Source of the DNA: Ganoderma boninense | Lineage: Eukaryota; Basidiomycota; Agaricomycetes; Polyporales; Polyporaceae | Length of the DNA stretch: 64,000 nucleotides | Assembly (NCBI GenBank): GCA_002900995.3 | Contig: CM035309.1 | Coordinates: 3,788,389 to 3,852,388 of the forward strand | Direction: 5' to 3' | Shown here: positions 45,516 through 56,737 of the stretch, one piece after another | Layout of the letters: every line of letters begins with the position of its first letter | Position numbering within the stretch: the stretch's first letter is position 1 | Program-made: the position numbers and the translations under genes | The notes under the pieces: model-generated | The model's input: only the letters and a program-made list of their open reading frames with translations | Database searches by the model: none | What the model was told of the DNA's origin: nothing

Positions 45516-47380
45516 GTTTGAACCATGATACCCTTTTCTGTGTTCTCGAGCACCTCCGACAGACATCGGCAGCCTTCTTCATCTTGCTTCTACGTGTCGG
45601 ACGCTTCGCGAGCTCTGCAAACCGATGCTCTTTCGCGATGTCACCCGGAGGTTGACCGCTCCTGTCGTCGAGTCCGATCCTGAGGCGTTCTGCCCCACAA
45701 CTTTGTCGTCTATGGTCCAGTATGTCTATCCCAGCTCGTATATACCGAATGAATGAATCCGCTGACGTCGCGTGGAGATCTCTCGTTTTAGTCGACGACT
45801 GCCCGGAGCAGCGAGGCGGAGTGTCTGCATTCTTTCATCTGCTAAGCGGGCAACTAGACGACAGACTTCTCACATCCGCAGAAAGCCCCTTCTTCTGTCC
45901 AGTGTTCGACAGTCCAGGTCTCCAATCAAGCCTGAGGCACTGGCCGTCTTCTGCGGAACTATCGCTCGCCTCGTCTACGCCATGGGTCCTCCATGGTGTG
46001 CGTGGGGCACGTTGAAGGCAATGCTGTCGCTCCCTCTGCTCGAAGAGTTCTCTCTCCACGGCCTGATGTTCTCACCTATCCTCGCAGACACTGCAAGCGC
46101 CAGAGGAACTCGAGGTGCCAAGCCTCGATCACATTAGAGCCTTCCGGTACGAAGCGCCGTCGTTCCGCGTCTCCAGCTGGGGCACCCGCGAGTCATACCC
46201 GTTCCCCTCCGAGCAGACGATGCTCCATCACGTTCTCGAGAGGCTGCACCACTGCGTCGAGAAACTTACTCTTTCTTCCGAGGCCGCACCCATAGAAGCC
46301 ATGGCGCAGTGGGAGTGGCCACGCCTGCGAGAGCTGACGCTCACCGGAGAACGATGGGCAGAACCCCGCACGCCCCTAGTCTCCCTCTTTTCGAACACGC
46401 CTTACCTGCGGAAGCTCGTGTTCGACCTCTCTGTGGTGCGGGGTTACCTCGCGGATGCGCCGCCGCTCTGGCCTCGCGGGCATCGGGCGACGTTTCCCTG
46501 GCCAGACCTCACGCACCTGTCGCTTTCGAATCCTCACGTCGAAGACGAGGTGTTTTCTCACCTTCCCCCTACGCTGCAGTCCTTGTCCCTGTGCTGCCGT
46601 CCGCACAAGTCGGAGAAACTGCTGTTGGACGGCATAGCCACCATCCCGCACCGGTTCAAGTATCTGGTCCTGGACTCGTCGGAGATGCTGGGCATTCTTA
46701 GTCGCTGCCGCACGCCTCGGCTGGCCCACCTCGAGCTCGAATACAACGCCGGTGACAGGGAACACGACTTACTGGAGCATCTCACGACGGCGTTTCCACG
46801 GTTGACGTCCTTGCAGATCCATCGATACCGGAACACCGGCAATGTTGGCCCTCAAAACCCACCTGTGGTACGTACGTGCGGCGGACAGCCTGTCTAGTTC
46901 ATACCAGCGTGCCCACACTGAGCCATATGAAAGACCACAGGCGACAGGACCATCGACGACGTCGACTTCCAAGCTGTAGTAAGTTGAACTCACTCACCTC
47001 GTCACCGGGCTACGCTGACTGGCGATTCGCACCATCTCCAGGAATCACTGGGAAGATGCCTAGCTCCGCTGACTGAGCTCCGCACCTTCAACGCCTACCT
47101 CGACTACGAGGACACTCCGCGGCCCAAATTCGACCGTCCGCGGGTCCGGGGATTCCAGTACTCGAGCCAGGACATCGACAGGTTCACGGCCACCCTGCAC
47201 AAGGCCGCGAACGTGCTAGCACGCGCGATGGGCCCCTCTGTCGAGAGCGTGCAGCTGTGGCGGCCGAGGGAGCTCGAGAGGTACAAGTGGCTGGCGTTTA
47301 GGGTCGTGCGCGGGGCGTCTGGCGCCGAAGCGAGATGCGAGGAGGATTGTCGAGTATTGGGTTGTCGAACGTCGGTTTGA
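45516..47380 (+). pseudogene. F-box/LRR pseudogene, close to the 34.9 kb gene
   Basis: The F-box part reads L-N-H-D-T-L-F-C-V-L-E-H-L-R then, in another frame, L-A-S-T-C-R-T-L-R-E-L-C-K-P-M-L-F. Further single-base frame changes lie near 46000 (after L-H-G-V-R) and near 46100 (before E-E-L-E-V-P-S-L-D-H). From 46115 to 46870 the LRR part is long and open (W-P-R-L-R-E-L-T-L-T-G, F-P-W-P-D-L-T-H-L-S-L). The short exon D-V-D-F-Q-A-V and the final exon 47042-47380 (L-W-R-P-R-E-L-E-R...F-R-V-V-R) match the 34.9 kb gene. Either recently broken or mis-assembled at three bases. Confidence 0.65.
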
Positions 47381-47997
47381 TGCGTGTTGAGGGAGTACCC
47401 AGGATAGTACCAGGGCATGGTCGTCGATGTCGATGCGGAAAAAATCGTGCAGTACGCATTGAACTTGCATATATGCGGCCGCACACTGGCTATATGCTGT
47501 CTCAAATGCATGTACCACGTACCTCACGCCTTCTGAAACGTTATACGTGCGCCGTGTGGTGGTATATCGCGCAGGAACGAGCGGATGAGGGCTGAGAGGC
47601 TGCACGGAGGTGAGGGTAGGATGACAAGGGAGGAGCAGAAGGGAGGGCGACGTTCAGCCGCCCTGTCCACCGGGGACTTCAATGAGATCGTCGGTGGATA
47701 GTCCGGGGCTGATTCGCACACTTCCGACGTGAAAAAAAGGTACAAAGCGACAGATGTCATTAGATGGTGTTCCTTCGCCGGATTCCATGTATTAAGCGCC
47801 TAAGATACAGTCTGCGCAGAGCTTCCATCCGGAATGTGTTAAGTGGCGGCTAGTAAGAAAGACGGGAATAACATATGAATACAAAGAGAAATGCACGCAT
47901 GATCGCTACTCTGTCAATGATGGCCGTCTCCGCGGACGAGAGAGACTATGCATGTCGCCAATGCTGGAAGACAGACAACGCCGTGAGGACATATATC
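47381..47997. other. Intergenic between convergent F-box loci
   Basis: About 600 bp; no gene seen. Would hold two 3' ends. Confidence 0.45.
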
Positions 47998-49686
47998 TCA
48001 CGAGTAAGACGGCGACGGGACGTACAACATTCCATGGACCTCAAAGAGAAAGTTGTCGCGCTCCGCGCGAGGTGGGCCATGGCCGTCGCGGATGATCCGG
48101 AAACACACGTATCGGCTGGAAAGGTCCTGGCGAAGGAGGAGGCCGATAATCTCCACGCTCGGCGCGAGCGAAGCTGCGAGGGTGTCCGCCGCCTGCTGAA
48201 ACGTGGCGCGAAACGCCGTAAAGACGGTGAAATGCGCAAAGAAGGGGTCTGGGGCATCCTCGAAGTCCAGATTGCAGAGCAGGACCCGGAGGTTGCGCAA
48301 GGGAGCCAAGGCCTGCGCCAGAGTGGCCTACGACGACGCACGGTCAGCACGCAGCCTCGCAGCAAAGTGATATACCTACCACAGACGTCGCGTCGACGCT
48401 CGCTAGACGGTACCGATGGATGGTAAGGTACTGGAGTTGAGGAAACTCCTTCCCGATGTAGAAGAATAGTTCGCGCCCGGACTCGTCTTCCTCGAACTCA
48501 ACTTCTAGGCGGAGAAGGCCGCGCGAGGGACATCGGTGCAGTATGCGTAGAATCTCCGAAGACTTGAGAATTGGTGAATACCAGCCCAACCTTTTCATGT
48601 CGGCCCGATCGTGTTCGAGAAGATGGAGATAGTGGCGTGGCCAGCAGCGAAGCGTGAGTCGTCGAAGAGTCGACGGCAGATGGGCGTAGAACTCGTCATC
48701 AGGATGGGGGTAAGAAACGGATAGGTCCTCGAGTTCCGGACAGGGGAAACTCGGCTGGCACGTCCGCAGGCCATATCTGCTGTGGTAGCAAGCCGATCGG
48801 CTGCGAAAATGTCAAGGCCAGCTTCCGGAGACGAGGCGTGTTGGCGAGGATGGAGATGTAAGGGACGTCTTGCTGCCCATCCAAGCGCTGACGTCGCCCG
48901 ATCAAGGATAGCTCCCGGAGACGAGGGAACTGAGCCGTGGTCAGGTAGTCTAGAGGTGCGCACTCGCTCGGAACTGAGAGTGCCTCAAGCGACTGCCGGA
49001 ATGCAGGCTGTTGTAGGAGGGCAGAGAAGAGTTTGATCTCGGTGGCGGAAACTTTACGATAACCAGAAGATGGGTAATCGATACTAGCAAGGGTGTTGAC
49101 CGGAAGACGCAGAGATTGTTCAGTCTTGGGAGGAAGGATGCGACGATCATCAAGAACACCGGAGATGCGAAGATTACGCAGCTGAGGGACCTGAATAACC
49201 GCGTTGATGCCTCCCACGGAACTCCCGCGCCAGTAGTATTGCTGATAATGATAGTTTCAAGCTTGGGCATGCGGCTCAAGTTGGCAGTGAGGGGTGCGTA
49301 AAGATCGTCGTACCCGTCTGGGGGGTCGAAGTACGTGTCTATGTCGTACTCCAGATAGGGAAAATTGCATTGTAGGAATAGAAAGCTGATGAGTATTCGT
49401 GAGATATATCAATTATTATTCCGGTCATCGTAGGATGACGTGAAGCTTACCGGACGTATTGCCACATCATTTCAGGGATGGAACGTCGAGGATAGAACCT
49501 GTTCGCCATCCGCAAACAGCACCTACTGAATAATATAGGCTTGCATGCTTCCCTGATCCACTTGCAAGTTAGGGAGAGCGAGGGCAAGGTCTCGCATATG
49601 TAGACTTCCTCCAAAAGTTCAAGAAGGCTGTTGTCATCTAACCGAAACAAGATGTCTGACGGTCTACCGTAGAAGTGAGGAGCCAT
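47998..49686 (-). pseudogene. F-box/LRR pseudogene, paired with 59.6 kb
   Basis: The F-box exon from 49686 is intact: L-D-D-N-S-L-L-E-L-L-E-E-V, L-S-L-T-C-K-W-I-R-E-A-C-K-P-I-L-F. The LRR part is close to the locus at 59.6 kb (shared N-A-V-I-Q-V-P-Q-L-R-N-L-R-I, S-I-D-Y-P-S-S-G-Y-R-K, V-P-S-E-C-A-P-L-D-Y-L-T-T). A missing base near 49209 and an extra T near 48745 shift the frame. The final exon 47998-48309 reads L-R-N-L-R-V-L-L-C-N-L-D-F. Confidence 0.7.
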
Positions 49687-50190
49687 GAATTACAACAGAA
49701 ATAGCGACCTCTCTTACAAAAATGTCCTTTCTGTTTGTGTCTGCACTAGTGCGGATGCTTTGGAGTAGTCCTGAACGGTCTTCCACTGCCGCTTGCATTG
49801 CAACACAGGAATGTCGGGATGGAAGCGGAGGAGGGCCGGTCTGTCAATGAATGGAGACGTATAGCTGAATTACGTAGGACGTCTTCTCAATTGATGGCAC
49901 AATACTCACCTTATTGAATATGCGACGACAGCAAGCCGAGCCTTCTTGACTGGAAAGTCAACACAAGTTGAAGCGACTCAGCGAGAACCTAGCGCCGTAG
50001 TATCTGTATTTGTCTGTATTTGTCTCTATTTTGTCAACATCACAAGCGCGGCTCACTGAGCTTCAAGCTGCAACTTTTTCAACATTTCTCTGTCAAGAGC
50101 GGACGCTCCCTTGCCATTCCGACGATGGATCCGCGGCGTACTGTAGATTTAGAGGTAACTCATATTTACCACCGCTGGCACCTATTATGG

Positions 50191-50548
50191 TCACGGTAAA
50201 GCCGTAACTATTTTTATAGCACTTTCAGCAGCTGCTGGGCCTGGCACGCCATCGCCGTTCGGAGCTATGAACTACCACTAAGCGGCAGCTGTTGGCCGAC
50301 GAGGTCAGAAGCCAGTCGTTATGCTGAGGTATGTTTTAACGTTTGTATATTGGATCCAGACTCGGGAGAGACTGGCGCCACAGATAAGAAGGCGGAATTC
50401 TGGTTGTGTCAGCGCGAACGCGAAGGGTATTCACTACTGGGCAGGACATGCGCTGCCGAGTGTACATCACGAACGCGCCGCCACCAGCCGCCAACACTGC
50501 CATGACCAGTACTTGTTCTGTCTTTGACACGTTCTTCTCTCCAATCAT
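50191..50548 (-). CDS. Small putative single-pass membrane protein
   Basis: The ATG at 50548 opens M-I-G-E-K-N-V-S-K-T-E-Q-V followed by a hydrophobic helix L-V-M-A-V-L-A-A-G-G-G-A-F-V-M-Y and a basic T-R-Q-R, the layout of small mitochondrial or ER membrane subunits. A second open exon (50191-50271) ends A-A-E-S-A-I-K-I-V-T-A-L-P-stop and has a good acceptor. The donor joining the two could not be fixed, so gene status and length (roughly 60-90 aa) are uncertain. Not recognised. Confidence 0.35.
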
Positions 50549-51188
50549 CGGGTGAGTGGGGCTCCGATATGCTCTATCGCATGCGTGCTGACAGGTTCCG
50601 ACGATTTCTCCACCTGTTTTGTGAAGTAGCTTGTTTCTAGATAGACGTCTTTGCTTGGAGCATCACAGGCGAAGAACAAAAGAAGCTGCGAGTGCTGGTC
50701 CCGGCGCATCAGATTGAGTCATGAATGCCGTTGACAGGCAGCGGGACTCGAAAGTGTATGTGCCTTTTGGGATATGTGGGTGCAGATGAAGGGGAAGATG
50801 GCTGTCGTGGTGAATTTATTCCCAGATATGTGACTGGTGCGCCATCTGATAATTAATTCGAGTGAGTTCTAGAGGCACCGCCTGGGCATCACGCATCATG
50901 CTCTGTCCATGAACAAACTCATTTCCTCGCCCGCTATCAGGGCTTTCATCGTGGCGATGGTCCGTGCGTCCCGTATTCTCAGGCTGGACCGTCGCCAACA
51001 GAAACCATGTGACGGCCTGGGACTGCGATTCTCCCCATAAGACCTGGGGCTCTTGAACCAAGTGCGTTTCCCCTACTCCCTACTACCTATGCGCATTTCT
51101 CAGTCATCCCCATCATACCTGTTTCCCTACATCTCTCTCATCATCGTTCATTGCGCCACTGACGTCGTGCTCAAAGTCTTACTACCCA
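50549..51188. other. Upstream region of protease C
   Basis: 640 bp with no supported gene; pyrimidine-rich from 51061 to 51170, as expected before a fungal start codon. Confidence 0.45.
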
Positions 51189-53777
51189 ATGGACTCGGAA
51201 ACTACCAGCCCGGGCCCGACGAATGCTCGTCAGCCTGATCCCCCGACAGGTCGATATGTGATCCTATATCCACCCGATGATATGACGGCTCTCGAACGTG
51301 TACGTGGTCAACCGCCTGGTCTCTAAACAATATACTGACGAATAGAGATAAGCGTGTCGCCGATGTTATTCGCTATGACTTGCATCTCCGCGAAAATTCT
51401 CCCCCTGGTATCTACCTAGTCGCCCGAGAGGGTGACGAACCTCGCGTCGTTGTAAAATACAACAAGCGCACTGGGACCGAAAGTGAGGAGTCGGAGTTGA
51501 TGACAGCCGTGGAATCTGTGGTGTCTGTTCCGTCTGAGGTAAGTTCGCTTCCGTAGAAGTAGTCTATACAAGAGTTGACTCTGTGACCACCAGAGCACCC
51601 TTGCAAATGATCGCGATGACCCCTCCGATGTCCCCTTTCAAGTCAGTAAAGCTACGAAGATCTTGGCGCCGACTGCTAGAATGGAACATGACCCGCCACA
51701 GATCAGAGGAAGCTATGTTGGCTTGATATACAATGACAATAACCTCGATGACGTTGCAAGTCATGTAAAAGAAAGTGAGTTCCAGACTTCCAGTGTTCCT
51801 CGGTTCTGATGCTGGCCGCCACTCCTCGCCGCTGCTGACTCGAATTGACGATCAGAATGGGCTCTATACACTTTGCAAATAGTAGGTCTGCAAACATCCA
51901 GTCAGCCTATCATCTGATCACGTCTATACAAGACCATCAATTTCCAAGGCCACGATGTGTCTTTCAACGTTCAGGCTGACTCCGGTAAGTGTTATGCCCA
52001 TCCAAAGCTTGAGTAAGCTTAGAAGTTGTCGTGGCGGTCTCTAGGTGCAAACAGCGCGTAAGTGATTCTGACTCGGTACCTTTTATCTGGCATTAATTGA
52101 GACTCGACATTTTAGTTGGCTTTTCCATCGACATGCATGTCAGCTCGAAAGCATCAAAGACTTCGTGGGTGCCAAGGATGGCGTAGCATGTAAAATTACG
52201 TTGATATCAGGCACTGAACGTCCTGATGCCCGTCCTGCGCTTCCACCAAGTTACATGCCGAATTATGTAGGGAAGCAGATTGGAAGAGACATTCCTTCGG
52301 GAGATACAGTCACAATTTCTTCACACTTCCATTATCCTCGGGTCACGTATGGCTCAGGACAGACCCAGATCGGTAAGCAATTCCGTACAGGATACGAACA
52401 TCGTATTTTCTCACCTGACAGGGACTCCATTTTAGTTGTCGGGCCTATGCGTTCTCCCATTGATTTCGAGATTGAGAACGCGCACAAGTGGCTCACGTCA
52501 GGTCCCGACAAAAAGGAAAATATCAAGGCTCGCTTTTCCTTTGCTATATGTGATGCGGCCACGACGTCTATCATCCGAGACATGCGCATTGATGGCTTAA
52601 TTGGGTTTGGCCCAGAATCGTACGTGCCTCCACGACATGTCGTTCTTTGATCACTATTTACCTTGTAATATCAGCCTAATGCCGTCACTGGCTGCACCAT
52701 TTCGTCACGACCAGGATTATGGAAGGAACCGCTATCCCGTACGTCCGAGTCATGCTCCAGATATTTCAGGGTCAGCGGCTTTTATGCTCAATGGATTGCT
52801 AGACCTTCTCCGCCGCCCTTCAAGCATCGCTTCCCAACGTTACTGGGGTAAGTAGGCTGAGCATCATATTACATTGTCTTTCGGGTCCACTAACGGTGCT
52901 TTCAAAGGTAGGAGGGATCGTCCACTACTTCTATCTCAACCCTCCAGATGTCTGCGAAGGGTAAGTCAATGTTTTTCGATTTTATTTCATGCAGGGACTC
53001 GAAGTGATCTCCAATACTCTCCAGATTCAGCTTTCTCGCATTCAACGAGTTCCCAGAGCATCTCCTACAACGACGCCTTTCTTGGACAGCCCCGATCTTG
53101 ATTTGGAAGTCGCCTGTAACGTCACCGCCTCTGCCTCGGGCATGGATTATCACCATCAAGAGGCTGGCGATACGTCTAGTCGCCGACCCGGATCACAAAG
53201 CGAGAGGTGGTTTTCAGGACAAGACCATACGTATTAATTTCGGGAGAGACGGCCAAAACTTCTTCGTCGACACAGGTACGACCGTCGCGTTCGCCCCTCC
53301 CTAGCACGCTATGGTCCCCCACTTACGCCGTTCGTCGATGGCTAGGAGGTAGCACCACGACATTGCCTACAGAAGCAATGTTAGTCATCCGGAATGGTTT
53401 CGACGACGGACGACCATACGTAGTTCCCGAGTGGGTTGATCTGCAGAGATCAATTGTGGAGTATACATTCGGCTCCGGAGCGCAGTCGAACGTCGTCTTT
53501 AGAGCACCGGCAAGCCGTTTCATATGCGACAAGCATCGTCAAGGACTTATTTGGGACTGCGAGGAGCCACTGGAAGGCTCTCCAGCTGCGAGGGGATCGG
53601 AAGTGACTTCAGTTTCATGTGTTCTGGGTCTGGTACGCGTTCATCTCCTCGAACCAACGCACAAGCTGACGTTCCTTGAAGAACTTCTTCCACTCCGTAG
53701 TGGTAGCCATGCATCGCCCTCAGCCTGGGGCCGGAGAACCGTACTTCAGGTTCGCACCCATGGTCCGGCGGGCCTGA
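51189..53777 (+). CDS. Pepsin-like aspartic protease C, intact, non-secreted
   Basis: Predicted 642 aa; CDS join(51189..51299,51353..51538,51594..51774,51856..51881,51933..51984,52045..52057,52116..52619,52675..52847,52913..52961,53025..53275,53346..53632,53682..53777), frame closed at all 11 introns. First catalytic motif Q-A-D-S-G-A-N-S-A-W-L-F (D184), flap-like V-T-Y-G-S-G, I-D-G-L-I-G-F-G-P-E, second motif F-F-V-D-T-G-G-S-T-T-T-L-P (D514), C-terminal C-V-L-G-L then N-F-F-H-S-V-V-V-A-M, equivalent to the pepsin I-L-G-D-x-F-L end. The N-terminus is Pro-rich with V-A-D-V-I-R-Y-D-L-H-L-R-E-N-S-P-P-G-I-Y and no signal peptide. Both aspartates present, so catalysis is possible; substrate unknown. 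Confidence 0.85.
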
Positions 53778-54227
53778 GCCACGCAAGGGATAGGCATACG
53801 TGACGGCGGTGTTCTCAGGTTGGACTCGCCATTTCACGTATCCTGTAGATAAACGTGTAACAACATGCTCAACGCGAGGTCCGTTACGGCTATCGCGAAC
53901 GAGTCGGAAGCATGTATATGTATAGGCTGGGAATGTCCTTGTGGAGGACATCGATAAACTACAGTCAGTCAAGCACACAATTGAAGTATCGCACTCGCAC
54001 ACCCCGCCACCCAGCGGGCGACCTTCCAGAGCAAACGCAACAAACTCACGTCAAATTCAATACAACTCCAACAGCGTGCAAGACAAACAGACAAACAAAG
54101 TAAGCTACACAGGTATACAGTACGGTATATCAGCATCGGCCCACCGCCGGAGCCGAGGCGACGCAAATCCGAGCGGGGGGATATCTAAGGTGAGGTGAGG
54201 TCCGACGGACGACAGCGAGCGGGGGCC
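53778..54227. other. Intergenic, convergent 3' ends
   Basis: 450 bp between protease C and the minus-strand gene ending at 54228. No gene seen. Confidence 0.5.
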
Positions 54228-56737
54228 TCAGCCGAGCGCGTGGCTGAGCGTGACGCTCCCAGACACGACCGGCACCGGCACGCGCACGCGCACGTACTCG
54301 TCGCTCAGCATCGCGAACGCCTCCGGCTGGGGCTCCGGCACCATGCCCAGCCCGAGCCCGAGCCCCATGTGAATCTGGGGCGCGGGCTCGGCGAACGGGC
54401 TCGGGGTGTCCACGCGCACGTACGCCGGTGCGGGGCTCGGGTGGGCGGGGCGCGAGAAAGCACGGCGCGCACCCGGTGGGCGACTGCAGGCACTGCAGGA
54501 ACGTCGCGTGCCACGCGCACCCGGTCGGGCTCGGGGAGCCGGGCATGGACGAAGACGAGGACGACGAGGGAGACGAGGAGAGGTCGGGCGTGGAAGGGTA
54601 CGCGTAGTCCTGCTGCTGGTGCGGGGGCGGCGTGCACGGCACGACGTAAGACTCGGCGGGACCAGGCGACGACGAGGCGGCGCGGAGCGCGGGGTCGAGC
54701 CACGGCATGCACTCGTGCTGCTCGAACTGCGCCTGCGACTGGAGCTGCGGCTGGGTGTCGATCTGCATCGGCTCGAAGCCCATGTCCATCGCCGGGAACG
54801 CCATCGTCATCGGCATCTGCATCTCGGGCTGGGGCGCGTAGAACGCTTGCGGGGTGGCGCATCCACAACGAGCACCCAGAGCCCATCCCCATCGCGCGCG
54901 GGGGGCAGCGGGACGGCGGGGGACGACCACTCTGCGCGACGCGCCCGGTCAACGGGCGTGCCCCGGCCCATGAACGGCACCCCGTCGCGGCCTGTCTGCT
55001 CCGGGACGCACTCGAGGCCGTATACGGGCACAGACGCGAGCGGGGGTAGCCTCGGGGGCCCGAACGCCTGCCCGCCGGGGCTCCAGCCGACGTTCGCGGT
55101 TGCGGTTGCGGGTGCATTTGCGTTCGCGGCGTTGCCGAAGGGGTTCAGGCCGTCGTACGTCTGCGCGTGCGCATCGAAGAGGAGGTCGTCGTCCTCGGAC
55201 TTGTCCTCGTCCTCGTCCGAATCCCAGTCGCTCGAGTACCCGGCGTCCATGTCCGTGTCGCCATCCGCGTCGACGCGCGCCGCGGCGGCGCACGACGAGG
55301 GCGTGTACAGCGTGAACGGAGCATCGACCGGAGACGACGGAACGGAGTCGGGGGCTGTGCTGGGCGCCTGTGGGACGAACTTCCGCGCAGCGAGTCGCTC
55401 CGCCTGGACGACGGCCTCGTATATCTGGCGGTATGTCTCCTTCCTGCAAAGCACGAGGGCAAGGTCAGCACGACAGGACCGAGGAGTGAATGAACGGAAG
55501 CCGCTGCCGTAACCAGGGACAGCGGGGCGACCGTTATGGCACAGAAAGTGAACGCTTACAGGAACTCAACACGTTCTTGGCAAGCGAGCTTCCACAGACC
55601 GGTATCGGCCGTCTCGGGTCGGTACTCACGCGGAGGGAGCTTGAGACGATGGAACGGAAGCAAGATTGGCTCTGCCGGCTCCTCCGTTGCAGGATCCGGG
55701 AGCGTGGGCTGCGTACATGGTTCCGTGAACGAAGGCGCGGGAAGAGGAGGCGAGACATCAGATGCGGGCGTGGCATCAGGCACCGAGAGTGCAGGTGCCT
55801 TCGGACGGGGTGTAGGGGGACGCTCAGGACGAGACCGCTCTTCTGGCGATGAATTGGACGGAATGAACGAAGTGGACGAACGGGTGGCCGCAGGGGTGCC
55901 GATGGTAAGGAGACGCCCGTCCTAAATGAAAGACCAACGCTCAGGACAAAGAAGGACAGAACACGCAGGATCACTCACGGTCGATGGACGACACGCCCCA
56001 CGTTCCCGTGGACCCGAGCGTTCGAGACGGGGCTCTCCGGGCTTCCCCACCGCGGGGGATCCTTGCGGCTGCGGTGCGTCACCAGAAGGTGCACGGGAAC
56101 CATCTCGAAGACGGCCGACATCAGCACGGGTGGCGGGGGTTTCATTGTCGGAGAGAGAGGTCAGAAGCCGTTGCCGCTTCGCGTAACGCAGCTGCCTCGG
56201 GGTCTGGAATTCCTCGTCCTCATCTGCAGTCTTCTCTCCCGTGGCGGGGACGGGCAGCACGCCATCAGCAGGCACGAGTTCGTAGGCCACACGATCGGGG
56301 CGATCGGCAGCGTTCTGAGACCGCTTTCTTTTGGAGCCTGCTAGAACGGGTACAGAGGACGACGGATGGGGGATGACAACGGGGATCTGGTGCTTCCTCG
56401 CTGCAGGTCGTCTGTTTCTAGAAGACGAATGGGCTGTGCTACTACTGCCAGTGCAAGCCCGAGCACGACGCTTACTGGCCGAGGCGGGTGCAAGATTGGA
56501 AGGGGGATGGATGCCGGATTTGGCGTGTGTCGCTAGGGAGGCGACGATGGCGGATGGGTTGGGGTGGATGGAGAGATCGGCGGCACGGGTGCTGCGGGGG
56601 AGGGTGTGGCGACTTACGGCAGTCTGGGTGTGCGCGAGAAGGCAGGAGGGACGGCTAAGGTTCGTCTGACGGCGCACGCGAATGCGTGGCGAGCGTCTGA
56701 GGCCGTCGACTGGCGGTGGGTGGACGACGAGCGCCAT
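54228..56737 (-). CDS. Ser/Pro-rich protein of unknown function
   Basis: Multi-exon, exon edges partly unresolved. The N-terminal exon from 56737 holds basic patches (A-S-K-R-R-A-R and G-S-K-R-K-R-S, nuclear-signal-like) and Q-L-R-Y-A-K-R-Q-R. The next exon, ending near 55559, has L-K-L-P-P-R-E-Y-R-P-E-T-A-D-T-G-L-W-K-L-A and joins through an intron (55440-55558) in frame to K-E-T-Y-R-Q-I-Y-E-A-V-V-Q-A-E-R-L-A. A long acidic and low-complexity tail follows (D-W-D-S-D-E-D-E-D, Ser runs, G-L-G-L-G-L-G), ending at 54228. At two places in the GC-rich tail (about 54490 and 54860) the frame changes without a clear intron. No known domain recognised; a nuclear protein is a guess. Confidence 0.5.

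Noticed and set aside
53740..53830. Longer C-terminus for protease C
   Set aside because: The TGA at 53775-53777 follows the same last exon pattern as in A, B and D; reading beyond it gives no conserved sequence.
54195..55512. Long plus-strand ORFs rich in Arg and Ala
   Set aside because: Antisense shadows of the GC-rich low-complexity gene 54228-56737.
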